Assembly (NCBI GenBank): GCA_963844635.1
Contig: CAWJPD010000003.1
Span: 124,001 to 188,000, forward strand
Source of the DNA: JAJPKK01 sp963844635
GTDB lineage: Bacteria; Pseudomonadota; Alphaproteobacteria; Rhizobiales; Xanthobacteraceae
Length of the DNA stretch: 64,000 nt
Direction of reading: 5' to 3'
Shown: positions 16,831 through 25,303 of the stretch, piece by piece
How the letters are laid out: every line of letters starts with the position of its first letter
How positions within the stretch are numbered: the stretch's first letter is position 1
The notes under the pieces: model-generated
The model's input: only the letters and a program-made list of their open reading frames with translations
Told to the model about the DNA's origin: nothing
Databases searched by the model: none
Program-made: the position numbers and the translations under genes

Positions 16831-19589
16831 TTGACAGACGCTGGCAATTTGCGCGAAGCATCGCGACCGCAGGACCGTGGCGAGGTGCTGGAGCGGGCGC
16901 TTGTGCGGGCGCGGTGGACCACGTTCTGGGAGCGACTGTGGCCGGCGCTCGCCACCATCGCGACCGCGATCGGGATCTTCCTCATCGTCTCATGGCTCGG
17001 CCTCTGGCTGTGGCTGCCGCCGATCGGGCGGGCGATCGCGTTGTGCGCGTTCCTCACGCTGGCAATCGCCGCAACCGTGCCGCTCATCAGCGTTCGCTTC
17101 CCATCGCGTTTCGACGGATTGAATCGCCTCGACAAGAACGCCGGCCTTCCGCATCGGCCCGCGACCGCCATTAGCGACCAACTCGCGACACCGCGAAGCG
17201 ATCCCTTCGCTCTGGCGCTGTGGCGCGCCCACATCGAGCGTGCCCTGCTTTCGGCCCAGCGGCTGCGCGCCGGACGTCCGTCGCCCCGACTCGACAGGCG
17301 CGATCCAATGGCGTTGCGTGCGCTCGTGCTGGTGCTGGTCGCCATTACGTTCATCGCCGCCGGCGGCGAGCGCAGCAAGCGCATCGCCGCCGCTTTCGAC
17401 TGGCACGGCGTGATCCTGCCGGCGAACTTCCGGCTCGATGCTTGGGTATCGCCACCGAGTTATACCTCGAAGCCGCCGGTGATCTTGCCCGGCCTGCGGC
17501 CCGGCGAACAGGCGCAGACGTCGGTCGCCGCCGTTTCGGTGCCGACCGGCAGCGTGCTCGTGATCCGCTCGAGCGGCAAGGTCAGCTTCGACGTGTCGAC
17601 CTCCGGCGGCGTCACCGAAGTCCCGCCCGATCAGCGTCCCCAGGCGCCGGCGGGCACCGAGGAGCACCGCTACCTCGTCACCGATCGCGGCACGGCGCAG
17701 GTCCATGGCTTGAGCAGCGACGACCTCGTTTACGCGTTCAACGCGATCCCGGACCGTCCGCCGACCATCGCCCTGACCAAGGACCCGGAGCCGCAGCAGC
17801 AGGGTTCGCTGCAGCTCAACTACAAGATGGAAGACGATTACGGCGTCGTCGATGCCAAGGCCGTGTTCGCTCTCAAGAACGCAGCCGATGGCAAGCGCTC
17901 GCTGTTCGGCCCGCCGGAAATGGCGCTGTCGCTGCCGCAGGCACGCGTGAAGAGCGGCGTTGGCCAGACGACGCGCGACCTCAGCGAGCATCCGTGGGCA
18001 GGCGCTGAGGTGGCAATGACCCTCGTCGCCCATGACGAGGCCAAGAATGAGGGCGCCAGCGCGCCGCACGATGTGCGGCTCCCGGAGCGGCCGTTCAGCA
18101 AACCGCTGGCCCGCGTCATCATCGAGCAGCGCCGCGAGTTGGCGCTCGACGCCGATGCGCGCGACGAGGTGCTGATCGCGCTCGACGCACTCGCAATCGC
18201 GCCGGAAAAGTTCACGCCGGAGTCGGCAACTATCTCGGCTTGAGGTCGCTTTACTGGTCGCTCGCACAAGCAAAGAGCGACGACGATCTGCGCGGGGTCG
18301 TCAAGCAGATGTGGGACTTCGCCAACGTGTTGGAGGATACCAACCTCTCCGATGCGCAGGCGCGGCTGCGCAATGCGGAGGAGGCGCTGCGCAACGCACT
18401 CGAACGCGGCGCGTCCGATGAAGAGATCAAGCGCCTGATGGACGAGTTGCGAGCCGCGCTCAATCAGTTCATGCAGGCGTTGGCCGAGCAGCTGCGCAAT
18501 AATCCGCAGATGGCGCGTCCGCTCGACCGCAATCAGCAGCAGCAGGCCATGCGGTCACAGGACCTGCAGAGCATGCTCAACCGGCTGGAGCAGCTTTCCA
18601 AGCAGGGAATGAAAGATGCCGCGCGCCAGTTGCTCGATCAGCTGCAGGCCATGCTCGACAACTTGCAAATGGCCCAGCAAGGCCAGATGGGCGATCAGGG
18701 CGACGATGACGACATGGCGATGCTCGACGAGCTTGGCGACGTGATCCGCAAGCAGCAGCAGCTGCGCGACAAGACGTTCCGGCAGGGCCAGGATCAGCGG
18801 GGCCAGCGTGGTCAACGCGGGCAGCGTGGTCAGCAGGGTCAGCGCGGTCAACAGGGGCAGCAGGGTCAGCAAGGCCAGCAAGGCCAAGAAGGTGACCAGG
18901 GCCAGCAAGGCGACCAGAACGCGTTCGGAGAGTTGCAGGAGAGCCAGCAGGCCTTGCGTGAGCAACTTGAGAAGCTGCTGGAGGAAATGAAGAAGCGCGG
19001 CCTGTCCCAGAATGGCCAGCAGGGCCAGCAGCAAGGACAGCAAGGGCAACAGGGACAGCAAGGACAACAGGGCCAGCAAGGGCAGCAGGGCCAGCAAGGG
19101 CAACAGGGCCAGCAAGGGCAGCAGGGCCAGCGTGGCCAGCGCGGACAGCAGCCCGGCCAAGGCGGCCAGGGCGACGCTCTCGGCGAAGCCGAAGAAGCGA
19201 TGGGCGATGCTGCCAACGCTCTTGGCGAGAGCAATTCCGACCGCGCGGTGCAAGGCCAGGGTCGTGCGCTCGATGCCTTGCGGCGCGGCGCCCAGAACCT
19301 TGCGCAGCAAATGCAGCAGCAGATGGGACAGCAGCAGGGCAACGGTCAGCGGAACGGGCGGCCGGGCCGCAATGGCCAGGCGCGCAACCAACAGGAGACC
19401 GATCCGCTCGGGCGTCCGCTGCGTGGGCGTGACTACGGCGACGACACCACCGTGAAAGTCCCGGGCGAGATCGATGCCCAGCGGGCACGCCGAATCCTTG
19501 AGGAATTGCGCCGCCGCTATGGCGAGGCGTTCCGCTCGCAAATGGAGACTCGATTACATCGAGCGCTTGTTGAAGGACAACTGAGCTGA
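16831..19589 (+). CDS. TIGR02302 (DUF4175) membrane protein with Gln/Gly tracts (one frameshift)
   Basis: Corrected length is about 919 residues, normal for TIGR02302. Two membrane segments near the N-terminus (about residues 40-90) and one at about 163-180 precede a large, probably periplasmic region, a helical Gln-rich segment, and two collagen-like tracts of GQQ/GQR repeats at 18784-18912 and 19012-19155. The C-terminus (PGEIDAQRARRILEELRRRYG) is conserved. The TTG start at 16831 has GGAGAG close upstream. The frame breaks at 18220-18226: GAGTCGGCAAC needs one extra G to read ESGNYLGLRSLYW. Function is unknown; the family is restricted to Alphaproteobacteria and often follows lysA. Confidence 0.85.
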
Positions 19590-19637
19590 TTTCCGCTCCG
19601 CGCTGCATCGAGCGCAGCGAGTTTGGAAAGCAAAAAG

Positions 19638-19669
19638 CAGCCGCGGCCAAATCAATGTCGCGGCTGTTT
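19638..19669 (+). terminator. Rho-independent terminator after the TIGR02302 gene
   Basis: CAGCCGCG (19638-19645) pairs with CGCGGCTG (19659-19666) across a 13-base loop and is followed by TTTG. It lies between the TIGR02302 gene and the convergent DUF2125 gene. Confidence 0.6.
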
Positions 19670-19767
19670 GCGTTCTGAGATCACCGCAGGCGGAACGGAT
19701 GGACGGACCAAAGCCGACCAGGGCGCTCATAGGGTCGCCGCCGTCCTCCTGCGCGAATTGCCTCCGT

Positions 19768-21003
19768 TCAATACAGCGGCGGGACTTGGCCGAGTTTCAG
19801 CGGCCCGAGCGACACCGCGCCGTCGTTGAAGCGAAGGGCCAGCATCACGGCTTGCTGTCCCTCGAACACGGTCTGCTTGCCGCCGAGCGCGGCAGCGCCG
19901 AATGCTGCGGCGCTGGCATTGGCACTGGTGATGCTGCCCGCATTTCCGGCGCCCGGGTTGGCGGCCCCTGGATTGCCGCCGCTCGCATTCCCTCCGCGCA
20001 GCATGCTGCCGAGACCGGGCACCAGGCGATCGAGGCCGGGAGCAAGGCAATTCACGGTGTCTTGCGGCATCACCTGCGCCATCATGCGGTCGACGCCGAG
20101 CAGCGGGATCAGCTTGGCGAAATTGACCACCGTCAGGTCCAAGCTCCCTTTCAACGCGCCGCGTGGCGTCAAACCGAGTACGCCGTTTGCCAAAACGACG
20201 ATGTCGCCCTGCTGGAAGCGGGCATTGGTGATGTCCAGCTGGCCGTCGGCCGCCTGGAAGTCGCGCAGGCGCTGTTCCAGCGGCTTCGGCGCAAGGTCGG
20301 GCGCCTGGCGAAGCGTTGCCCTGATGGTGGCGTCGGTGGTCCCTCCGACGATCCCGCGAAGCGGAGCACCGACCGACATGGCGAGAGCGGGTGCCGTAAA
20401 TCCCGTGAACGTGAGCCCAAGTTCAAGGGCTTGGTGCCCCGGCGTCGAGCGCTCGGCAAATCGCGCCTGAAACTGGGCATTCTCGGCCTTCAGCAGCGGC
20501 CCGGCCTCGCCCGCCGAAGCCGATACAAGGCCCGGCTGCTCCACCGTCATCGACAGCTCTTCGGGTGCGCCGGGGGTGCCGCGGAGGCTTGCCTGGGCGA
20601 GCTTCCAGTCGATCGCAACGGTCGGCGCGCCGCCAAGGGGCGCAAAGGTCATAGGCCCAGCGATGTCCCCGCTTACCAGCGTCGGGTCCCATACCTGGGC
20701 GGCTGCCGAGAGATGCCGCGCCCGGATCGACAGCCTGCCGATTTGGTCATCCATGGAAGGGCCGTCGCACGCAACCTCGATGCGGAAGGGGTAGCCACCG
20801 AAGCTGGTGTCGCCACAACCATAGATGCGTCCAGCGTCGGCCTCGTGCGAGCGCCAACCCGTCATGGTGTCCTGCGCCTTGGTCGAGGCGAAATACCAGA
20901 CGGCCGACCAGCCGACTGCGGCGACGACCAGCACGGCAGCAATCCACAAAAGGGGTGAGCGCCGGGTACCCTGGGAGCGCTGGGAAAAGTCTTGCCTGGT
21001 CAC
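19768..21003 (-). CDS. DUF2125 domain-containing membrane-anchored protein
   Basis: This 411-residue protein has one N-terminal membrane segment (LLWIAAVLVVAAVGWSAVWY, about residues 17-36) and a DUF2125-type periplasmic region starting near GWRSHEADAGRIYGCG. The paired cysteines (YGCG, then VACDGPS) and GGYPFRIEV are typical of the family. A Gly/Asn/Ala-rich low-complexity stretch (GGNASGGNPGAANPGAG) interrupts the C-terminal third. The GTG at 21003 is preferred over the upstream ATG at 21054 because AAGGAG lies five bases before it. Function is unknown; the fold may resemble other periplasmic AsmA/DUF-like proteins. Confidence 0.8.
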   Translation of the reverse strand: MTRQDFSQRSQGTRRSPLLWIAAVLVVAAVGWSAVWYFASTKAQDTMTGWRSHEADAGRIYGCGDTSFGGYPFRIEVACDGPSMDDQIGRLSIRARHLSAAAQVWDPTLVSGDIAGPMTFAPLGGAPTVAIDWKLAQASLRGTPGAPEELSMTVEQPGLVSASAGEAGPLLKAENAQFQARFAERSTPGHQALELGLTFTGFTAPALAMSVGAPLRGIVGGTTDATIRATLRQAPDLAPKPLEQRLRDFQAADGQLDITNARFQQGDIVVLANGVLGLTPRGALKGSLDLTVVNFAKLIPLLGVDRMMAQVMPQDTVNCLAPGLDRLVPGLGSMLRGGNASGGNPGAANPGAGNAGSITSANASAAAFGAAALGGKQTVFEGQQAVMLALRFNDGAVSLGPLKLGQVPPLY

Positions 21004-21115
21004 GGCATCTCCTTGATGCTGTATCGAATTGACGCTGCCTCCAACGTTCGCCAAGGGCTATGCCCCTGTCGATCCGCCACTACGCGACTGCCCCCATTGC
21101 CCACAAACCGGCTAC

Positions 21116-21730
21116 ATGCACGTTTCTGAACCGCCCGCCAATCACGATCTTTGGGTCTTCGGTTACGGCTCACTGATGTGGCGACCCGGGTTCGAATACC
21201 TGGACCGGGCCCCGGCGCGCCTCACCGGGCTGCACCGCGCCTTGTGCGTCTACTCCTTCGTCCATCGTGGCACGCCGGAAAAACCCGGCCTCGTGCTCGG
21301 ACTCGACCGCGGCGGCGCCTGTCGCGGCATCGCCTACCGGGTCGCGGCGGCGCAGCGCGATGCCACGGTCGCCTATTTGCGGGCCCGCGAGCAGGTGACC
21401 ACGGTCTATCTCGAAACCATGCGCCGCATCACGCTCGCGACCACGCCGGAACGTCTGCGGCCCGCCGAGGTGATCGCGCTCGTCTATGCCGTCGATCGCA
21501 GTCATCCCCAATATGCCGGCCGCCTCGATCTGGAACGCCAGCTCCGTCTGGTACGCCAGGGACATGGCCGATCCGGGGCGAACCTGGACTACGTCCTCTC
21601 AACGGTTGCCGAAATCGAGACGCAAGGCTGCCACGATCCCGGCCTCCATCTGCTGGCGCAGCGGCTCATTGCCGGCCACGACATCCATCTTGCACCGGGC
21701 CACGGCCTTTCCGCAGGCCGGGGCGGCTGA
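21116..21730 (+). CDS. ChaC-like gamma-glutamylcyclotransferase
   Basis: This 204-residue cytosolic enzyme resembles ChaC, which cleaves glutathione to 5-oxoproline and Cys-Gly. The signature loop FGYGSLMWRPGF lies at the N-terminus and the likely catalytic glutamate is in RAREQVTTVY. Conserved ALVYAVDR and the helical C-terminus complete the domain. ATG 21116 is chosen because upstream sequence in the longer frame (from 21029) does not resemble the family and overlaps the promoter side of the divergent DUF2125 gene. Chromosomal pairing of ChaC with a DUF2125 gene is familiar from relatives. Confidence 0.9.
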   Translation: MHVSEPPANHDLWVFGYGSLMWRPGFEYLDRAPARLTGLHRALCVYSFVHRGTPEKPGLVLGLDRGGACRGIAYRVAAAQRDATVAYLRAREQVTTVYLETMRRITLATTPERLRPAEVIALVYAVDRSHPQYAGRLDLERQLRLVRQGHGRSGANLDYVLSTVAEIETQGCHDPGLHLLAQRLIAGHDIHLAPGHGLSAGRGG

Positions 21731-21771
21731 GCTTCCCAGCACGCGGACGGAAGCCCTTTCGACGTCTCCGC

Positions 21772-22380
21772 TCAGTGACCCGCCTCGCCTGACCGCGCCT
21801 CGATAAAACCTCGCAGTGCGGTGAGGATTTCCTCGACGATCACGTCATGGGAGTCGTCGCGCGAGACGACGGTGACATCCGCCTGGCAATAGATCGGATC
21901 GCGCACAGCGAGCAGGTGAGACAACGTCGCGACCGGATCGGCGGTGTTGAGCAGCGGGCGGTCGTTGCGGCGCCGGAGCCGCCGCGCCAACACCTCGAGT
22001 TCGGCTTTCAGCCAGACAGAAATCGCCTTTGCGCGAATGAGGTCGCGCGTTTGGGAGTCGATGAAGGCGCCGCCGCCGGTCGCGACAACCCGCGGTCCGT
22101 GTTCGAGAATCCGGGCGATGACGCGGGCTTCGCCGGCACGGAAATAGGCCTCGCCATGGGCGGCGAAGATATCGGCGATCGACATGCCGGCCGCCTCTTC
22201 GATCTCGGCGTCGGCATCGATGAAAGCGATATTGAGACGGGCGGCGAGACGGCGGCCGATCGAGGACTTGCCGGCGCCCATCATCCCGACGAGCACGAGC
22301 GAGCGCTGCCGCAAAACCGCAGCGAGCGGAGCATCTCCGGTCGAAACGGCCCGAGCCCGCGGCCGCATCATGTCACTCAT
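21772..22380 (-). CDS. aroK: Shikimate kinase AroK
   Basis: This 202-residue kinase phosphorylates shikimate at O3 using ATP in the aromatic amino acid pathway. The P-loop GMMGAGKSS has Lys38; FIDADAEIE carries the shikimate-binding Asp, and the ATGGGAF glycine loop and RNDRPLL lid region are present. The N-terminus is about 20 residues longer than in E. coli, as in other alphaproteobacteria. In many relatives aroK is followed by aroB; here the sequence downstream on its strand is the convergent ChaC gene, so aroB must lie elsewhere. Confidence 0.95.
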   Translation of the reverse strand: MSDMMRPRARAVSTGDAPLAAVLRQRSLVLVGMMGAGKSSIGRRLAARLNIAFIDADAEIEEAAGMSIADIFAAHGEAYFRAGEARVIARILEHGPRVVATGGGAFIDSQTRDLIRAKAISVWLKAELEVLARRLRRRNDRPLLNTADPVATLSHLLAVRDPIYCQADVTVVSRDDSHDVIVEEILTALRGFIEARSGEAGH

Positions 22381-22451
22381 TGCAGGACCTCAGATGCCGG
22401 GACTTGGTGCTACTGTTCTGTCTCTAACACTTATAACTAGAACCTTTTTAT

Positions 22452-22566
22452 TGTCATCGCCCGGCTTGACCGGGCGATCCAGTAACCACCAGGGTGAATT
22501 GAAGATTTCGTTCTCTAATGCGAGTCACGGGGTTACTGGATGCCCCGCTTAAAGCGGGGCATGACG
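22452..22566. repeat. REP-like double palindrome
   Basis: Two hairpin arms face each other: TCATCGCCCGGCTTGACCGG with GCGATCCAGTAACC on the left, and GGTTACTGGATGCCCCGC with AAGCGGGGCATGACGA on the right. The outer arms (GTCAT...ATGAC and CCAGTAACC...GGTTACTGG) are inverted repeats, so the whole unit can fold as one cruciform-like structure. It fills most of the gap between aroK and the hydrolase gene. A shorter relative is at about 48970-48995. Confidence 0.7.
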
Positions 22567-22660
22567 AAAAAGAGGATCAAGCGTTAGAGTCACACTATCA
22601 TTCCGGCGTAAGCGCGATGTTGCGGCATGGAACGAAGGCAATCTCGGAAGGAATTGTTCG

Positions 22661-24025
22661 ATGACCAGCGAAGCGAAGCCAACTGCGGCACCAGTCCGAA
22701 GCCCGGACCAAGAGGCCTCCGTCCTGCCTGACCTGTCGCGCCGCGGCTTTGTTGCGGCCGCGTCGGCGGCCTCCGCCGCGGCTGCCGTCGTGACCGGTGG
22801 GCTTGCGCTGGCGTCCGGGCGAGCATCGGCCGCGGTCGTTCGCACCGATGTGGCGAGCCTGCCGCCCTACGGCAACGGCACGATCCCGGCGGCCATTCGC
22901 TCGCGCGTCATCGACGGCGTGAACGGCATGGCCGTGCACATCCTCGAAGCAGGCCACGAAATTTCGGGGCGGCCGGTCGTGCTGCTGCTGCACGGGTTTC
23001 CAGAGCTTGCCTACAGCTGGCGCAAGGTGATGCCGCCGCTTGCAGCCGCGGGGTATCACGTGATCGCGCCCGACCAGCGCGGCTACGGGCGAACGGCGGG
23101 ATGGGACGATTCCTACGATGCCGACCCCGACCCGTTCCGCATCCTCAACATGGTCCGCGACGCGATGGCGCTCATTCTCGCCCTCGGTCATCGCCAGGTT
23201 GCGGCCGTGGTCGGTCACGATGCCGGCGCGCCGGTCGCGGCGTGGAGCGCGCTCATCCGGCCCGACATGTTCCGCTCGCTGACGATCATGAGTTCGCCGT
23301 TCGCCGGTGTGCCGAGCCTGCCGTTCAGCACGGCGAACGGCGCGCCGCCGCCGCGCGCGGCACTCACCGACGATGAACTGGATGCGGAGTTGGCCAAACT
23401 CGACCCGCCGCGAAAGTATTATCAGAACTATCAGCGTACGCGCGGCGCCAACGACGACATGCTGCATGCGTCGCAAGGGCTGCATGCTTTCTTTCGCGCC
23501 TATTATCATTACAAGAGCGCCGACTGGAAAGGGAACAAGCCCCATCCATTGACGGCGCGAACCGCCGAACAGATGGCGCAAATCCCGACCTATTACGTGA
23601 TGGAGCGCGACAAGGGGATGGCAGCGACGGTCGCGCCCTTCATGCCGTCGACGGCTGAAATTGCCGCGTGCAAGTGGCTGACCGAAGCCGAGGTCGAAGT
23701 GTACGCCACGGAATATGCGCGGACCCAGTTCACCGGCGCCCTCCAAGGGTATCGGGTGCGGCGCGGCTCCGATCCGAAAAGCATCGCAGAGATGCACACG
23801 TTTTCCGGGCGCACCATTGACGTGCCTTCGATGTTCATCGGCGGCAAAAGCGACTGGGGCGTCTACCAGACACCCGGCGCGGTCGAAAGCATGCAGCGCA
23901 ACGCCTGCACCAAAATGGTCGGGTTTCATCTGATCGACGGCGCCGGCCATTGGGTGCAGCAGGAGCAGCCCGAAATGGTGAGCGAGCTGCTCATCGCGTT
24001 CTTGCGCGATTACGGTCGAGGGTAA
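22661..24025 (+). CDS. Tat-exported alpha/beta hydrolase, epoxide hydrolase-like
   Basis: This 454-residue protein has a twin-arginine signal (LSRRGFVAAASAASAAAAVV, about residues 25-45), so it is predicted to be exported folded to the periplasm. The alpha/beta hydrolase core shows the oxyanion motif HGFPE, a nucleophile elbow GHDAGA with Asp187 as expected for epoxide hydrolases or dehalogenases, and His430 in GAGHWVQQEQPE. The Asp nucleophile argues against an ordinary esterase. The substrate is unknown. ATG 22661 is the first start of the frame and gives a complete Tat signal. Confidence 0.85.
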   Translation: MTSEAKPTAAPVRSPDQEASVLPDLSRRGFVAAASAASAAAAVVTGGLALASGRASAAVVRTDVASLPPYGNGTIPAAIRSRVIDGVNGMAVHILEAGHEISGRPVVLLLHGFPELAYSWRKVMPPLAAAGYHVIAPDQRGYGRTAGWDDSYDADPDPFRILNMVRDAMALILALGHRQVAAVVGHDAGAPVAAWSALIRPDMFRSLTIMSSPFAGVPSLPFSTANGAPPPRAALTDDELDAELAKLDPPRKYYQNYQRTRGANDDMLHASQGLHAFFRAYYHYKSADWKGNKPHPLTARTAEQMAQIPTYYVMERDKGMAATVAPFMPSTAEIAACKWLTEAEVEVYATEYARTQFTGALQGYRVRRGSDPKSIAEMHTFSGRTIDVPSMFIGGKSDWGVYQTPGAVESMQRNACTKMVGFHLIDGAGHWVQQEQPEMVSELLIAFLRDYGRG

Positions 24026-24045
24026 GCCTCGGTCGCGCGAGCGGG

Positions 24046-24507
24046 TCAGCTCTGAGAGATTTGCACGTTGATGCCGTCCGGGTCCTTGATGTGCAGGCCG
24101 GCATAGTCGCCTTGCAGCGCAGTCGCGCCATGTTGCATCAAGTAACGCGTGACCGCCTCCCTGTTGAAATGGGGTATGCCGATCGCGAAGTGATCGATCA
24201 CGCCGGCAGGTTTCCCGTTGTTGAGCGACACCAGGATTTTGGTATTGCCGAGACGAACAATGCCGCCGGGCCGGTCCTCACTGACAACGGTGAAGCCGAA
24301 CATCTTCTGATAGAAGTCGATGGAGCGCTGCATATCCGTGGCCTTGATGCTGACGTGGTCGATGTCCGCGCCCTTGAAGTCGACCGCTTCCTGTGCAGCG
24401 GCAGCCGTTCCGCTGGCCGCCAGCACGGTGAGACCTTGTACCAGTTCGCGCCGGCTGAGCGAGCCGTTCTCAAAACAGGTCACGAGATCGGAAATGATTT
24501 TTTCCAT
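24046..24507 (-). CDS. VOC (glyoxalase/bleomycin resistance) superfamily protein with Tat-like leader
   Basis: This 153-residue protein begins MEKIISDLVTCFENG and has a Tat-like SRRELVQGLTVLAASGTAAA leader, then a single VOC domain (IDHVSIKATDMQRSIDFYQKMFGF ... LHIKDPDGINVQISQ, cited here only by its ends). His and Glu/Gln positions of the VOC metal site are partly present (DHVSI, VQISQ). The ATG at 24507 is chosen because the sequence upstream in frame is not protein-like. Function is unknown. The convergent hydrolase stop is 20 bases away. Confidence 0.75.
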   Translation of the reverse strand: MEKIISDLVTCFENGSLSRRELVQGLTVLAASGTAAAAQEAVDFKGADIDHVSIKATDMQRSIDFYQKMFGFTVVSEDRPGGIVRLGNTKILVSLNNGKPAGVIDHFAIGIPHFNREAVTRYLMQHGATALQGDYAGLHIKDPDGINVQISQS

Positions 24508-24824
24508 GGCAAGTCTCTTCGTTCGACAGAGGAAGTTGCGGCCATACCCTAGGGCATTGTCCCCAACGTTGCACGCCGCTCCAGCAGTGTCAGGCCAACT
24601 CGCAACTTGGTTTGTTTGATTGCTGCACCCAGCGGCAAACGATACGGTGGAGCGGCGGCAGAGGTTGCCCGGTCTTTGCGGCATCCCATCGCACTTTTTC
24701 TGGCGCCCCAGCGTGCCCACTCGCGGCAAAGGCGCGGCAGTGAATTCCCGCAATCGCGCTTCTCAGTCCCCCGCGGGCGATGCTAATCTGATTAAACCGA
24801 TCAAATCCGTGCAGAGGGACGCCT
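24508..24824. other. Intergenic region between divergent VOC and IorA-like genes
   Basis: This is a 317-base non-coding stretch between divergently transcribed genes, so it should hold promoters for both. I could not identify convincing -35/-10 elements or an operator, and no repeat family member is present. Confidence 0.4.
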
Positions 24825-25292
24825 ATGGGCCAGAACGTCACTCTCCTCGTCGACGGCACAAGCCATACGATCACGGTTGACGATCCCGAAATGCCGCTCC
24901 TTTACGCCTTGCGCGACGAGCTCGGCCTCAACAATCCGCGCTTCGGCTGCGGGCTTGCGCAATGCGGGGCCTGCACGGTGCATGTGGATGGCGAGCCGGT
25001 GCGCTCCTGCATCACCGCGGTTGCCGATGCCGCGGGACGCCGGATCACGACCCTCGCAGGCCTCGGCACACCCGACAGGCCGCATCCGCTGCAGACTGCC
25101 TGGATCGCCGAGCAGGTCAACCAATGCGGCTATTGCATCAGCGGCTGGATCATGACCGGAGCGGCTTTGCTCGCCCGCAACCCTCATCCCAGTGACGCAG
25201 ACATCCGGGAGGCCTTTGCGGATCTGATCTGTCGTTGTGGCACGCACAATGCCGCCGTCAAGGCGGTCAAGCGTGCCAGCGGACAGGCTTGA
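24825..25292 (+). CDS. Molybdenum hydroxylase small [2Fe-2S] subunit (IorA-like)
   Basis: This 155-residue iron-sulfur subunit of a xanthine oxidase-family enzyme has the plant-type ferredoxin cluster motif (GCGLAQCGACTVHVDG) followed by the second [2Fe-2S] domain (NQCGYCISGWIM ... ICRCGTHNA). The two-domain, short form without an FAD subunit nearby and with the Tat-tagged large subunit next door matches isoquinoline 1-oxidoreductase-type (IorAB) enzymes, which pass electrons to a cytochrome. The downstream gene starts 11 bases after the stop, so the pair is an operon. The substrate is not predictable. Confidence 0.88.
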   Translation: MGQNVTLLVDGTSHTITVDDPEMPLLYALRDELGLNNPRFGCGLAQCGACTVHVDGEPVRSCITAVADAAGRRITTLAGLGTPDRPHPLQTAWIAEQVNQCGYCISGWIMTGAALLARNPHPSDADIREAFADLICRCGTHNAAVKAVKRASGQA

Positions 25293-25303
25293 GGAGTTGG
25301 GCC

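Noticed and set aside
18555..19541. Leucine-rich minus-strand frame of 328 codons
   Set aside because: It is the reverse reading of the GQQ tracts in the TIGR02302 gene (CTG from CAG) and not a membrane protein.
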